Translations under genes and position numbers: made by a program
Shown here: positions 16,801-27,387 of the stretch, in pieces
Numbering within the stretch: the stretch's first letter is position 1
Layout of the letters: every line of letters starts with the position of its first letter
From: Candidatus Hydrogenedentota bacterium
GTDB taxonomy: Bacteria; Hydrogenedentota; Hydrogenedentia; Hydrogenedentales; JAEUWI01
Assembly (NCBI GenBank): GCA_019637335.1
Contig: JAHBVV010000008.1
Span: forward strand, 1-64,000
DNA length: 64,000 nt
Direction of reading: 5' to 3'
Notes under the pieces: generated by a model
Told to the model about the DNA's origin: nothing
Database searches by the model: none
What the model saw: the letters and a program-made list of their open reading frames with translations, nothing else

Positions 16801-17919
16801 ATGGCAATCTCCACGAACACCCTCGTCGAAGTCTTCCCGCCCGGCGAGTATATCCAGGACGAACTGGAAGCGCGCGGCTGGCTCCAGACCGATCTCGTGG
16901 ATATTCTGGGCGTGGACAAGAAGACCGTCAGCGATATCATCGCGGGAAAGCGGAGCATCACGCCCGACATGGCCGTGCTTATCGGCGAGGCCTTCGGCAC
17001 CGGTCCCGAAGTCTGGCTGAATCTGGACAACGCGTACCGCCTGCATCACACCCGATGCGGCGCGGACCGCGTCCGGGAGGTATCGCGCAAATCCGAACTG
17101 TACGCGAAGTATCCCATCCGCCAGATGGCCAACCGCGGCTGGCTCAGCCAGACCAAGGACATGGCGCTGTTGGAACAGGAACTGGCGGCGTTCTTCACGC
17201 CGGAGGACCTGGGTTTCGCCGCGCGGCGCTCGGGCGATGAGGCGAAGGAGCCCCTGCAACTGGCCTGGCTCTACCGCGCTCACCACCTCGCCAGGACCCT
17301 GCCCGCCGAGCCCTTTTCCGAGACCGCCCTCGCCCGGGCCTTTCCCGAGCTGAAGACGCTCCTCCGCGACCCGGCCGACCTCGTCAGGCTCCCGGAGATC
17401 CTCGCCCGCGCGGGCGTCCGCATTCTGATTGTCGAAGCGCTTCCCACCTCCCAGATCGACGGCGTCTGTTTCTGGCTCGATCAGAAAATGCCCGTAGTCG
17501 CGCTATCCACCCGGCTCGATCGCATCGACAACTTCTGGTTTACCCTGATGCACGAGTTGATGCACGTCAAATACGGCCACGGCCGCGAACGCGCCATGCT
17601 CGACGTCGATATCCTGGGGCGCAAGGACGATATCCCCAAGGAAGAGCGCCTCGCCAACGAAGGCGCGGCGGAATTTTGTGTGCCCCAGGCGGAACTCGAA
17701 GCCTTCATCGCCCACACCCGCCCCGGGTTCTCCATGGCGAAGATCACTGCCTTCGCGGAGGACATTCAGGCGCACCCGGGGTTGGTGGTGGGCCAACTGC
17801 AGCACCGGGGCGTGATTGAATACCGGCAGCACCGGGGAGCGCTGAAGAAAGTGCGGTCGGCGCTGCTGGCGGACGTGGCGTTTGATGGGTGGGGGGAGGT
17901 TGCGACAACAACCGCTTAA
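16801..17919 (+). CDS. higA: HigA-type antitoxin fused to an ImmA/IrrE metallopeptidase domain
   Basis: The 372-residue protein has an N-terminal HTH of the HigA family: LVEVFPPGEYIQDELEARGW, then QTDLVDILGVDKKTVSDIIAGKRSI (split here for reading), then GTGPEVWLNLDNAYRLH. Its C-terminal half is an ImmA/IrrE (DUF955) peptidase with zinc motif MHELMHVKYGH (HELMH) and a downstream NEGAAEFC carrying the third ligand. It should neutralise HigB and repress the operon; the peptidase part may control antitoxin or repressor turnover. The ATG follows the higB stop by 1 bp. Its toxin partner is broken, so it may now be a free-standing regulator. Confidence 0.9.
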   Translation: MAISTNTLVEVFPPGEYIQDELEARGWLQTDLVDILGVDKKTVSDIIAGKRSITPDMAVLIGEAFGTGPEVWLNLDNAYRLHHTRCGADRVREVSRKSELYAKYPIRQMANRGWLSQTKDMALLEQELAAFFTPEDLGFAARRSGDEAKEPLQLAWLYRAHHLARTLPAEPFSETALARAFPELKTLLRDPADLVRLPEILARAGVRILIVEALPTSQIDGVCFWLDQKMPVVALSTRLDRIDNFWFTLMHELMHVKYGHGRERAMLDVDILGRKDDIPKEERLANEGAAEFCVPQAELEAFIAHTRPGFSMAKITAFAEDIQAHPGLVVGQLQHRGVIEYRQHRGALKKVRSALLADVAFDGWGEVATTTA

Positions 17920-17982
17920 ATCCCGAGACCAAGTCGGTATGGAACATGACCGTTGGCACGCCAACGAGCACCTTGGCGCGCG

Positions 17983-18195
17983 TCAGGCGAACTGAAGGCG
18001 GCCCTTGGGTTCCGGAATGGGGCGACCGAGTTCCCTGGCGGTCTCGACCCAGTGTTGAATCACCACTTGCGCATTGGCCAACGCTTCCTCATAGGAGGCG
18101 CCATCCGCCATGCAACCCGGTAGCTCCGGCACGTCGACAACGAACGCCTGATCTTCTTCGCTCCAGAATATGATGAGTTCATACTTAATCGACAT
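17983..18195 (-). CDS. hicB: HicB-family antitoxin
   Basis: The 70-residue protein has the degenerate RNase-H-like HicB fold: YELIIFWSEEDQAFVVDVPE, then LPGCMADGASYEEALANAQ and VVIQHWVETARELGRPIPEP. It should neutralise HicA. It lacks a long C-terminal DNA-binding tail, ending soon after EPKGRLQFA, so autoregulation may need another factor. It overlaps the hicA 3' end by 11 bp. Confidence 0.9.
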   Translation of the reverse strand: MSIKYELIIFWSEEDQAFVVDVPELPGCMADGASYEEALANAQVVIQHWVETARELGRPIPEPKGRLQFA

Positions 18196-18445
18196 CGGTT
18201 GATCCCAACTGGTACTTGATGAGGAGGTTTCGTATCTGCTTCACCTGATACGCCTTCGCGCTCTTTCCCCTGGGTTGAATATTGATGATTTCGTCCACGC
18301 CTTCTTTGGTGAAGATGTGGTGGCCGCCCCGGCAACGCTCATCGAAACCCAATCGCTGAAGCAGCTGGCACAACATGCTGAAATCGGTGTTACTATCCGA
18401 CGCGCCCACGAGTATAGCAGCGCGAAGCTTCTCATACTTTCCCAT
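18185..18445 (-). CDS. hicA: HicA-family mRNA interferase toxin
   Basis: The 86-residue protein begins MGKYEKLRAAILVGASDSN and carries the double-stranded RNA-binding-like HicA fold. The catalytic-His stretch is LGFDERCRGGHHIFTKEGV, followed by INIQPRGKSAKAYQVKQIRN. Relatives usually have GSHHIF, and here it is GGHHIF with the His kept. ATG 18445 is preferred because the frame's upstream 37 codons have no homology. No good promoter was seen upstream. It lies next to the broken higBA locus, so this is a small toxin-antitoxin island. Confidence 0.88.
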   Translation of the reverse strand: MGKYEKLRAAILVGASDSNTDFSMLCQLLQRLGFDERCRGGHHIFTKEGVDEIINIQPRGKSAKAYQVKQIRNLLIKYQLGSTDVD

Positions 18446-18889
18446 GCACGCCCAATCGATTTGGCACTCCCTCGCACCCGCGCGGATGCGAGCCAATTCA
18501 AGTGTCGGATCTTCTATCTCTGCAAGTATACCATGGCGCCAACTCACCGTTGCCAAAGAAAACAGCGCACAGCTTGTCTATTTGGCGCGAGGTGGTGTGA
18601 TGTCGGTTGCGGTCGTTGCCGCGGCCAGGAATGCCCGCGATCCCTTGCTGCCGGATCGCGTGGCGCGGGTGTTCGCTTGAGGTTGCTGCGGCCTCGGAAT
18701 GTCCGAGGCCCCATGGGAGCCCGGATCGATAAGCTATCGTATGCATGGCATCGCCGCTGGCGGCCAAACGTGCTACAGCGCCACACCCGGCAGCCCGAGA
18801 ATTCGATTGCTTGCGCGGCATGTTACAATGCCCTATGCTGTCTGTTTGCAGGGATGAATGGCCGAAGAAGGCCCTGAAGGGCTAGCGAG
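18446..18889. other. Gene-free region with solo repeat end
   Basis: No gene was recognised in this stretch. Bases 18616-18643 (TTGCCGCGGCCAGGAATG followed by CCCGCGATCC) match the inverted ends of the 3433/56428 repeat core in 25 of 28 positions, so a lone end or short relative of that element lies here. Confidence 0.5.
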
Positions 18890-19219
18890 ATGTTTGGTCT
18901 GGGATTAGTGCTTGCGCTCACGATTCTGCTTATCGTGCTGGGAGCGGAACGGTTCTCCGGTTACGTCAAACGCGGCTTCCAACTCATCCGGGATCTGCAT
19001 CTGTACATCTGGGACCTGAATAAGCATGTGGATGAACTCAGGGAGCAGGCCCGTCGCAGTCTCGGGCGGCACCCCGTCTACCAACGTAACCCGGAAACTT
19101 ACCTTGATCCCGTTTCGGCTTTTGTCATCTTTCTTGTGTTCCTCGCGGCGCTTCTCTTCTTCGTTCATGATTCGGGCGTGTACCCCCAAGCCTGGCTTAC
19201 GCCCTTCGGCCCGGATTGA
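18890..19219 (+). CDS. Small two-helix membrane protein, unknown
   Basis: The 109-residue protein has two transmembrane helices (LVLALTILLIVLGA at 6-19 and AFVIFLVFLAALLFFV at about 77-92) around a polar middle (DLNKHVDELREQARRSLGRH). The ATG follows GAAGGGCTAGCGAG. The family was not recognised. Two membrane helices and a good ribosome site support a real gene. A shadow frame covers the other strand, so confidence is moderate. Confidence 0.6.
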   Translation: MFGLGLVLALTILLIVLGAERFSGYVKRGFQLIRDLHLYIWDLNKHVDELREQARRSLGRHPVYQRNPETYLDPVSAFVIFLVFLAALLFFVHDSGVYPQAWLTPFGPD

Positions 19220-19260
19220 ACCGGTCCGGCATCGCGCGGGATGCGGTACGCAAGCTGGTT

Positions 19261-20142
19261 TCAGCCCCCGGTGTGGCGCTTGAAGAAGGCCACGGCGCGG
19301 ACCGAATACTTTTCGAATTCGGCGTCGTGCGCGCCGCCGGCCCGCGAGTGCGGGGTTTGGGGCCATTCGGTTTCGACGGCGTAGCCGGAGGTTCGAAGCG
19401 AGGCGGCGAATTCCTGCGCGATACCGAAGCGCGTGTCCAGTGTTCCGCACATGACGAGGAAGGGAACCCGATCGGCGCCGGGTGCGGCCCGGATTCCGGC
19501 GGCGTTGGCGACCCGCGGATCGAACAGGTCGTGGAGCCGTTCCGGGATCTTCGCGGCGTTTTCGGGCGCGGAAAGAAAGGTCACGGGGTCGGCCACGACG
19601 CCGTATTGCTCGATGAGCAGGGTCCCATCCGGCGTGGTCCACGTGCCGGCCGCGAAGGGCGCGCAGGCCCGCACCAGATCGGGGTGGGCGAGGGCGAAGC
19701 GGTGGGTGAACTGGCCGCCCATGGAGTAGCCGCACAGCAGTATCTTCTCGCGGACGTTGAACTCGGCGCGGACCTTCTCCAGCACGGCGCGAAGAAAGGC
19801 GGCCTCGCCCAGCGAGGGAAATCGGCTCACCTGTTTGTCTTCGGTAATGAATTCGGGTTGAACCACGATGGTGGGCAGCCCCGCGTCATCGGCCAGGCGG
19901 CGGACGGCGGCCGCGTAGAAATTCTCCGCCGCGTTGCCGCCACCGCCATGGACCATGACCAACGGCCAGTAGGTGGTTTCGGGGTTATAGTCCGCGGGCA
20001 GGGCGATGTAGTACGTGCGCTGGACGCCCTGGTATTCGAGTGTGCGGGGCTGGGGCGCGTTCTCCTCGGCGGAGGCCAGGCCGGAAGCGCAGGCCAGGGC
20101 GAAGACGACGGCCAGTGTGTGCAAGAGACGGGTCATTGGCAA
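19261..20142 (-). CDS. Exported alpha/beta-hydrolase (PHB depolymerase/feruloyl esterase-like)
   Basis: The 293-residue protein has a signal peptide (LLHTLAVVFALACASGLASA) and an alpha/beta-hydrolase core: PLVMVHGGGGNAAENF (oxyanion region), LCGYSMGGQFTHRFAL (nucleophile Ser in GYSMGG), and a late His in PQTPHSRAGG. This layout is typical of LpqC/PHB-depolymerase-like esterases, which often act on esters of plant polysaccharides. The substrate cannot be told from the sequence. The gene is divergent from the lipoprotein gene at 20662. Confidence 0.82.
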   Translation of the reverse strand: MPMTRLLHTLAVVFALACASGLASAEENAPQPRTLEYQGVQRTYYIALPADYNPETTYWPLVMVHGGGGNAAENFYAAAVRRLADDAGLPTIVVQPEFITEDKQVSRFPSLGEAAFLRAVLEKVRAEFNVREKILLCGYSMGGQFTHRFALAHPDLVRACAPFAAGTWTTPDGTLLIEQYGVVADPVTFLSAPENAAKIPERLHDLFDPRVANAAGIRAAPGADRVPFLVMCGTLDTRFGIAQEFAASLRTSGYAVETEWPQTPHSRAGGAHDAEFEKYSVRAVAFFKRHTGG

Positions 20143-20661
20143 GGGTTCTCAAGGGTTCGGCGAGCGCGTGCGAAACGGGAGGGCGCCGCTTTTCCCTGTT
20201 CGGCCACGGTCTTTCCGCGTTGTTCGCTGGTGGCTTCGATCTGTGCTGGATACGGCGGCATGCGCCCGCCGTGGTTAGTGTATCATGGGAGGCCGTAACG
20301 TCGGAGGAGAACTTGATGAATCGGATTGCACTTCAGCCAAACCGATTCGAGAGGCCTGCAGGCCGAATAACCCGTTCGGTGGCCAGCCCGCACTCGTGAC
20401 TCGACGCACGGATCGCGATGGTCAGGTACGCGATTGCCGGATAAGACAGCCACCAACTGGAAGGAAGGCCGTGCGCGCGCTGTGTTCCCTAAGCGACAGC
20501 GCTTCGCATACACGCCAGTGCCCCGGGAAAAGTGCTCCCGGGATAGCTCCTGCTATTGCCCTCCCGTTTTTCGTCTTGCCAACGCCCTTCACCCGTGCTA
20601 GAGTGAAACTCGGGTATACACGTAGCCGTGGCCACGTCCGTCACACGACTGGAGGCCGGTC
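20143..20661. other. 519-bp divergent intergenic region
   Basis: It contains a short frame at 20316-20399 (27 codons, MNRIALQPNRFERPAGR...) behind a strong GGAGGAG site, which could be a leader peptide or a gene remnant. There is also a perfect hairpin CCCGGGA-N7-TCCCGGG (20522-20542). No longer gene or clear promoter was recognised. Confidence 0.35.
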
Positions 20662-22356
20662 ATGGTTCGCTTCGTTCGTTTCGCGTGTGGGGGCGTTTCG
20701 TTTCTGCTCCTCGGGGGATTGTTTCTCTGGGGGTGTCCTTGTCCCCCCACAACCGATACGACGCCGCCCTCGAACGTCCAACAAGTCGCCGCTGTTCGGG
20801 GTGATGGGGTGGTTACCCTTACCTGGGCCAACCCAACGAACAGCGATTTCCGGGGCGTTGTTGTTCGGCGCAGCGCGTCCGCGCGTCCATCAATGACGGA
20901 TGCCAGCCTCACGGTGTTCGACGGCCGCGCGGAAGTGTTTGAAGACGAGGCGGTGGACAATTCGTCGACGTACTACTACGGGGCCTTCGCGCACGACGCG
21001 GTCCCGAACTATGCCTCGGGCGCGTTCGTAACCGTTCCTCCCAACACGGCTGGCGAGGGCGAGGGCGAAGGCGAAGGCGAAGGAGAGCCATCCGGGCTGG
21101 TGGAGGTTCCCGACCCGCTTTCCGGGGAAAACCCCCGCTATCCGGCTATTGCGCCGGCGGCGCCGCTTCCCGGCGCGGGCCTGCTGGACCCCGATTTCCA
21201 TACGAGCCAGGTGCGCGTGACCTCCGCGGAGGCGCTCCGGCACGAGTACGCCCGTTTTGATCCGTTCAACGCGGATCAGAGTTTGATCCTCCTGCTTGAG
21301 CTCGCGGCCGGCGAGTGGCGCGTTTATCGCACACAAAGTATCCCGTATGACGACCCGGGCAATTTCTGGGGAAATATTGCCGTGGAGGAGCCGCGCTGGG
21401 ACCCCGTCGTCCCGCAGCTGCTCTGGGGGATCGATGGGTTTCGCCTGGTGAATGTGCATCTGGACACGGCGGCCACAACAACGGTCAAGGACTTCGCCGC
21501 CGACCCGGCCATTGCGCCTATCCTGACGCAGCACCCGGACCTGTATCGCCTCACCATGCGCGACGAGGGCGAATCCTCCTGGGACAAGCGGTACTGGGCC
21601 TTCCTGATCCAGGGCTCGCAGGAGGACTACCGGGTTCGCTATCTCTTCACGTGGGACCGCGAGACCGACACTATTCTCGGCGTTCGCGAGCTGTCCGCGG
21701 CGGAATCGATTATCGACTGGGCCGGAATGTCGCCCCTTGGAATATGGGTTATCATCGGCGGCGATTGGGACAACGGGGGCGACTTGAACGGCCTCGTGTT
21801 GGCCAACAGGGAATTGACCCAGTTCCACCAGCTCGACTACGCAACGGCCCACGCGGACACCGGATTGGACACCGAGGGCAACGAAGTCCTGGTCATGCAG
21901 GGCGTCCGAACGGACTACGTCGATCTGCTGCCCCTGGATCTAGCGACCACCCCCATCGTAGGCGAGGAAACGGGCTACAACGGCACAAATCGAACGCCGC
22001 TTCTTCGATTGTATTATGACTCGGAGTCGGCGTCCGGGCTAAACAGCGGCGTGCATATTTCCTGCAATGCCCCGGGATACTGCGTTGTCTCCACGTACAT
22101 TGAACCGGGCCTGCCGGAACAGAACTGGCTCGATCGCAAGATTGTGCTGGTGCGCCTCGACCCGGAAGCGCCGCGGGCCTGGTACCTGGCGCAGGTGTAC
22201 GGCACGCGGGGAGAATACTGGGAGGAAACCCACGCCGCGATGACGAACGATGGCCGCCGCGTGATCTGGGCGACCAACTGGAACCAGCAGGTGGGAAGCG
22301 AGCGCGCCTGGCTTATGGAGTTGGTAATGCCTGCGGGCTGGAACGTGGCGCCGTGA
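20662..22356 (+). CDS. Lipoprotein with FN3-like domain and Gly-Glu repeat linker
   Basis: The 564-residue protein has a lipoprotein signal (LLLGGLFLWGCPCPP, lipid Cys about 25). An Ig/FN3-like domain follows (PPSNVQQVAAVRGDGVVTLT to about 125), then a linker of alternating Gly and Glu (GEGEGEGEGEGE). A domain of about 400 residues without recognised motifs comes last; its repeated WDxx and DPxxxPQL-type strands suggest a beta-propeller (LFTWDRETDTILGVREL, RVIWATNWNQQVGSERAW). The domain could be a TolB-like or oligogalacturonate-lyase-like propeller. Its GH20 neighbour is encoded in the same direction. Confidence 0.75.
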   Translation: MVRFVRFACGGVSFLLLGGLFLWGCPCPPTTDTTPPSNVQQVAAVRGDGVVTLTWANPTNSDFRGVVVRRSASARPSMTDASLTVFDGRAEVFEDEAVDNSSTYYYGAFAHDAVPNYASGAFVTVPPNTAGEGEGEGEGEGEPSGLVEVPDPLSGENPRYPAIAPAAPLPGAGLLDPDFHTSQVRVTSAEALRHEYARFDPFNADQSLILLLELAAGEWRVYRTQSIPYDDPGNFWGNIAVEEPRWDPVVPQLLWGIDGFRLVNVHLDTAATTTVKDFAADPAIAPILTQHPDLYRLTMRDEGESSWDKRYWAFLIQGSQEDYRVRYLFTWDRETDTILGVRELSAAESIIDWAGMSPLGIWVIIGGDWDNGGDLNGLVLANRELTQFHQLDYATAHADTGLDTEGNEVLVMQGVRTDYVDLLPLDLATTPIVGEETGYNGTNRTPLLRLYYDSESASGLNSGVHISCNAPGYCVVSTYIEPGLPEQNWLDRKIVLVRLDPEAPRAWYLAQVYGTRGEYWEETHAAMTNDGRRVIWATNWNQQVGSERAWLMELVMPAGWNVAP

Positions 22357-22572
22357 TGACCGGTGACCTGGACAATTCGCCGCGCTTATTCCGCGATCAC
22401 CGCGCGAACCCGCCTCCCGGGAATCCACGACCCCCGGGAGACGGGATTGCGGGACTCGCCGGGACGGTTCCTGCCTCCCTGCCGATCCCTTCCTTACCGC
22501 AATCACAGGTGGCGCGGGGCCGCGCCAGACGCTACAATGCGGTTCGGACGCTGTCGCGAAAGGAAGTTCATC

Positions 22573-24576
22573 ATGACAAATCGCCGCCCGCTCTCCCGTC
22601 TGTCCCTCTTCACCTTGCTTCTGTTGTTTGCCGGTTGCGTGACCACGTCCGCGCCCGCGCCAGACGCGCCAGACGCGCCGGAGGCCCCGGTTGCGGAAGC
22701 GCCCGCGCCCAAGCCCGCGGCGCTACCCGCGATGGAGGTTGGACCTGTGATAGCGGATTGGCCGCTCCTGCCCGCGCCGCGCTCGGTGGAAATGATGGGA
22801 TCGATGGCGGGGATCGATCCGGCGACGGCGCTCTCGCTGGAGAGCTTCCCACCGGTGCTGGCGGCGGCGCTTAACGATGCGCTCGGGTCCTTTCCCCGGG
22901 GGCCGGGCGACGGATCGGGGCCTGCGCGGCATACATTCGCCATTGACGCAGGCGCCGTAAGCGCGCCGCAGGGCTATGTGCTTGAGATCGGCGAAGGGCC
23001 GGCCGGCGCGGTGGTCCGTGCGGTCGCGCATGATGAGCCGGGACTCTTTTACGCGGCGCAGACGCTGCGCCAGATCGCGCGGCTGTCGCAAGAAAAGGGG
23101 GCGGCGCCGCTTTGCCGGATCGTGGATTCCCCGGACTTTCCGAACCGGGGCCTCATGATCGACGTGGCGCGGGACAAGGTCCCTACGATGGAGACGCTGT
23201 ACGGCCTGGTGGACTTGATGGCTTCGTGGAAGTTCAACCAGCTCCAGCTGTACACCGAGCACACCTTCGCGTATGCGGGGCACGAGGTCGTCTGGAAAGA
23301 TGCGTCGCCCATCACGCCGGAGGAAGCCCGCCTGCTGGACGCGTACTGCCGGGACCGGTACGTCCAGCTTGTGCCGAACCAGAACTCCTTCGGACATATG
23401 GGGCGCTGGCTGTCGCACCCGCAATACGCGCCGCTCGCCGAAGTGCCGGGGCGCAACGACCTGAGCCCGGTCGACCCCGGATCGATCGCGCTCATCCGGG
23501 ATCTGTATGGCCAGCTCCTGCCGAATTTCAGCAGCCCCTACGTGAATATAGGCTGTGACGAGACCGGGACGCTGGGCGATGGCCGCAGCAAGGCGGCGGC
23601 GGCGCGGCGCGGCAAGGGGCGGGTCTACCTCGATTTCCTGATCCAGATCCGCGAGGTGGCGGCGGCCCACGGCAAGTCAGTGCAGTTCTGGGCGGACATC
23701 ATCAACAACTACCCGCCCCTGATTCCCGAACTCCCCGGGGACATGGTCGCGATGGAGTGGGGCTACGAGGCGAACCACCCGTACGCCGCCCACACGCGCC
23801 GCTTCCGGGAAAGCAGGGTCCGCTTCTACGTCGTTCCCGGGACTTCCTCGTGGAACTCCTTCCTCGGCCGGACGGATAACGCGCTGGCGAACATGCGGAA
23901 CGCGGCGGAGCACGGCATCGCCAATGGCGCGGAGGGCTTCCTGCTCACCGACTGGGGCGATGGCGGCCACTGGCAATTCCAGCCGGTTTCCTACCTGCCG
24001 TTCCTCTTCGGCGCGGGTGTGAGCTGGCATTTCGAGGGGAATCGCTATATGGACGCCGCCGCGATGGCGGACCGTTACGCGTTTTTTGACGCCGCGGGCG
24101 TTACCGGGGGCGCCGCGCGGGATCTGGGCAACGCGCACCTGGCCTCCGGCATGGAGGTGGACAACCGGACCGTCTACTACCAGATCATGACGCGCTACCT
24201 GGACCGTCCCATGAACCGCTACGGGCTGGAGCGATTGACGGTGGAGAGCCTTGAGGCGACCATCGCCCGGATCGACGCGGGACTCGGCAGGCTGGAAGAT
24301 GCGGACTTGCGCGGCCCGGACGCGGGGCTGATCCTGGCGGAATTCCGGACGAACGCCGCGCTGGCGAAATTTGCGTGCCGCCTGGGCATCGCCCGCATCC
24401 AGGCTGGCCGCGTTGGGACCTCGGCGCTGCCTTCTTCGGCGCGGGCGGCGCTCGCGGCGGAGCTGGAGGCTATCCTGCCCGCTTACAGGGAGTTATGGCT
24501 CGCGCGCAACCGCCCGGGCGGGCTCCAGGACAGCGCCGGACGGCTGGAAAACCTGGTTGCGATGCTGAAGCGATAG
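22573..24576 (+). CDS. GH20 beta-N-acetylhexosaminidase-like lipoprotein
   Basis: The 667-residue protein has a lipoprotein signal ending LLFAGC (Cys about 20), an Ala/Pro-rich linker, and a GH20b-like N-terminal domain ([27 protein letters not shown]). A catalytic TIM barrel follows: [49 protein letters not shown], and the Asp-Glu pair in [13 protein letters not shown]. It should remove terminal HexNAc residues at the cell surface. The frame is open 70 codons upstream, but ATG 22573 with AGGAAG and the lipobox fixes the start. The C-terminal 150 residues are helical. Confidence 0.88.
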   Translation: MTNRRPLSRLSLFTLLLLFAGCVTTSAPAPDAPDAPEAPVAEAPAPKPAALPAMEVGPVIADWPLLPAPRSVEMMGSMAGIDPATALSLESFPPVLAAALNDALGSFPRGPGDGSGPARHTFAIDAGAVSAPQGYVLEIGEGPAGAVVRAVAHDEPGLFYAAQTLRQIARLSQEKGAAPLCRIVDSPDFPNRGLMIDVARDKVPTMETLYGLVDLMASWKFNQLQLYTEHTFAYAGHEVVWKDASPITPEEARLLDAYCRDRYVQLVPNQNSFGHMGRWLSHPQYAPLAEVPGRNDLSPVDPGSIALIRDLYGQLLPNFSSPYVNIGCDETGTLGDGRSKAAAARRGKGRVYLDFLIQIREVAAAHGKSVQFWADIINNYPPLIPELPGDMVAMEWGYEANHPYAAHTRRFRESRVRFYVVPGTSSWNSFLGRTDNALANMRNAAEHGIANGAEGFLLTDWGDGGHWQFQPVSYLPFLFGAGVSWHFEGNRYMDAAAMADRYAFFDAAGVTGGAARDLGNAHLASGMEVDNRTVYYQIMTRYLDRPMNRYGLERLTVESLEATIARIDAGLGRLEDADLRGPDAGLILAEFRTNAALAKFACRLGIARIQAGRVGTSALPSSARAALAAELEAILPAYRELWLARNRPGGLQDSAGRLENLVAMLKR

Positions 24577-24624
24577 CGGGGCGCAAACCCGGGCGCGCGC
24601 CGGGCGGCGGGCATTCAAAACTTG

Positions 24625-24852
24625 CAGGGCAATCGCATTTAAACTTCCTGTTCGAGCCGAGCGCCATACGAACTGCCGGAAATGTAAGAAAAGGCGCGTA
24701 TTGGAGTGCTGGCATTTCGCCTGCGGCGAATCCCCGACCTTGCCGGCAGAGATGCCGGCGCTCCAATACGCTCACTTTCATTGATTCAAGGATCCAAATT
24801 AACTCAAGTTTACGCCCAGATGTCGTGATCGGGCTTAAATGCGATTGCCCTG
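24625..24852. mobile_element. Second MITE-like element (228 bp) at the rpsB promoter
   Basis: Perfect 18-bp terminal inverted repeats CAGGGCAATCGCATTTAA (24625-24642) and TTAAATGCGATTGCCCTG (24835-24852) are flanked by a perfect 10-bp direct duplication TCAAAACTTG (24615-24624 and 24853-24862). The interior contains a large palindrome (GCGTATTGGAGTGCTGGCAT pairing with ATGCCGGCGCTCCAATACGC) and no coding frame. Its ends are unrelated to the 201-bp elements, so it belongs to another family. Confidence 0.88.
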
Positions 24853-24859
24853 TCAAAAC

Positions 24860-24889
24860 TTGCCCGCCGCCGGGTTTGTGTGCTATCCT
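24860..24889 (+). promoter_or_regulatory. Likely rpsB-tsf promoter
   Basis: TTGCCC (24860-24865) and TATCCT (24884-24889) are 18 bp apart and about 110 bp before the rpsB start. The -35 overlaps the right target duplication of the 228-bp element by three bases. Confidence 0.55.
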
Positions 24890-25001
24890 TCCGCGATTTT
24901 CAACTTCACAGAGCGCTCAGGATCCGCTTGCGATTCGGGTGCCCGGGCCATGCCCGGGTTGCGGTGGGCGCTCGAGGCTTAACCCGAACGGAGAATTGAA
25001 C

Positions 25002-25847
25002 ATGGCAGTTGTATCCATGCGCCAGCTTCTGGAAGCGGGCATCCACTTTGGCCACCAGACGCGGCGGTGGCACCCGAAGATGAAGCCGTATATCTTCGGC
25101 CAGCGCAACGGCATCTACATCATCGACCTGCAGCTGACGCTCCGGCAGGTCTACAAGGCCTATGGCCTGGTGCGCGAGACGGTCGCCAACGGCGGATCGG
25201 TGCTTTTCGTGGGCACGAAGAAGCAGGCGCAGGAACCCGTGGCGACGGAGGCGCAGCGCTGCGGGCAGTATTTCGTGAACAACCGCTGGCTCGGCGGCAC
25301 GCTGACGAACTTTCAGACGGTTCGCGGCAGTATCCAGGAGCTGAACAACCTTCAGGAACTGGAGTCGAGCGAGAAGATCGAGCGCTACAGCAAGAAGGAG
25401 CGCGTGATGCTCCGCAAGCGCCGCGAACGCCTGGAGAAGAACCTGCTGGGCATCCAGAAGATGCCGGGGCTCCCGAGCGTGGTCTTCATTGCGGACGCCA
25501 AGCGGGAGTACATCGCGGTGCGCGAGGCGAAGCGCCTGGGCATTCCGTGCATCGGCATTGTGGACACGAACTGCGACCCGGACGTGGTGGACCTGCCGAT
25601 CCCCGGCAACGACGACGCGATTCGCGCGATCAGCCTGTTCTGCTCGGTGATCGCGGACGCCGCCATTGAAGGGAAGATGCGCCAGGAGAAGATCCGGGCG
25701 GACGAGGCCGAGAAGCGCGCGGCGCGTTCGAAGTCGGACCAGGACGACGCGGAAGATGCGGGTGAGGCGCCCGAATTGAGCGAAGCGATCGTTGCGGCCG
25801 AGCCCGCGGCCGAGGAAGCGGCCCCCGCGGCGGAAGAAGAGGCCTGA
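25002..25847 (+). CDS. rpsB: 30S ribosomal protein S2
   Basis: The 281-residue protein begins [20 protein letters not shown] and carries [32 protein letters not shown] and [18 protein letters not shown], all diagnostic of S2. After about residue 235 an acidic, Ala/Glu-rich tail extends the protein beyond the usual ~240 residues. The start at 25002 follows GGAGAATTGAAC and is fixed by homology; the frame is open far upstream. It heads the rpsB-tsf-pyrH-frr cluster, a classic bacterial arrangement. Confidence 0.97.
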   Translation: MAVVSMRQLLEAGIHFGHQTRRWHPKMKPYIFGQRNGIYIIDLQLTLRQVYKAYGLVRETVANGGSVLFVGTKKQAQEPVATEAQRCGQYFVNNRWLGGTLTNFQTVRGSIQELNNLQELESSEKIERYSKKERVMLRKRRERLEKNLLGIQKMPGLPSVVFIADAKREYIAVREAKRLGIPCIGIVDTNCDPDVVDLPIPGNDDAIRAISLFCSVIADAAIEGKMRQEKIRADEAEKRAARSKSDQDDAEDAGEAPELSEAIVAAEPAAEEAAPAAEEEA

Positions 25848-25893
25848 GGCCCCGCCGGGGCGCCCCCAAACCAGTCAGGAGTATTGAAGAATC

Positions 25894-26559
25894 ATGGCAA
25901 TTAGTGCGAGCGATGTAAAGTCCCTCCGGGAATCGACCGGCGCGGGCATGATGGATTGCAAAAAGGCGCTGGAGGAATCCGGCGGCAACATGGATAAGGC
26001 GGTGGCGTGGTTGCGCGAGCGCGGCATCGCCAAGGCGGCGAAGCGCGGCGACAAGGTGGCCTCCGAGGGCGCGGTGCAGTCGTACATCCACATGGGCGGC
26101 AAGGTCGGCGTGCTTGTGGAAGTGAACTGCGAGACCGACTTCGTGGCGCGCGGCGACGACTTCCAGGAACTGTGCCGGAACATCTGCCTGCAGATCTGTT
26201 CAACGGCCCCGCTGGCCGTGCGGCATGACGAGTTGAGCGCGGCCGTGGTCGCGGCGGAGAAGGATCTCTACGTCAAGCAGGCCGCCGAGACCGGCAAACC
26301 GCAGGACATCTGCGAGAAGATCGCGGAGGGCAAGCTGAAGAAGTGGTTTTCCGAGGTCTGCCTCATGGACCAGCCCTTCGTGAAGGATCCGGACAAGACG
26401 ATCGACCAGATCGTGACGGAGCTGAGCGGTAAGGTGGGCGAGAAGATCACGGTCCGCCGTTTTGTGCGCTACCAGCTTGGCGAGGGCATCGAGAAGGCGG
26501 AGAGCAACTTCGCCGAGGAAGTGGCCGCCGAGCTCGAGAAGGCCAGCCAGAAGAACTAA
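25894..26559 (+). CDS. tsf: Translation elongation factor Ts
   Basis: EF-Ts recycles EF-Tu-GDP. The 221-residue protein begins MAISASDVKSLRESTGAGMM with the UBA-like N-terminal domain (DCKKALEESGGNMDKAVAWL). It then carries GVLVEVNCETDFVARGDDFQ and a C-terminal VGEKITVRRFVRYQLGEGIE. The length is that of the shorter EF-Ts type (one core subdomain) rather than the ~283-residue E. coli form. It lies 46 bp after rpsB. Confidence 0.96.
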   Translation: MAISASDVKSLRESTGAGMMDCKKALEESGGNMDKAVAWLRERGIAKAAKRGDKVASEGAVQSYIHMGGKVGVLVEVNCETDFVARGDDFQELCRNICLQICSTAPLAVRHDELSAAVVAAEKDLYVKQAAETGKPQDICEKIAEGKLKKWFSEVCLMDQPFVKDPDKTIDQIVTELSGKVGEKITVRRFVRYQLGEGIEKAESNFAEEVAAELEKASQKN

Positions 26560-26568
26560 CCGGCATCC

Positions 26569-26594
26569 GGGCCGCCGCAATCGCGCGGCGGCCC
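26569..26594 (+). other. Intercistronic hairpin between tsf and pyrH
   Basis: A perfect GGGCCGCCG (26569-26577) / CGGCGGCCC (26586-26594) stem with an 8-base loop lies 10 bp after the tsf stop. There is no U-run, so it is probably an mRNA-stability or attenuating structure that adjusts pyrH-frr output relative to rpsB-tsf. Confidence 0.5.
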
Positions 26595-26608
26595 GGCCCG
26601 CCGTTTGA

Positions 26609-27385
<777 letters not shown>

Positions 27386-27387
27386 CG

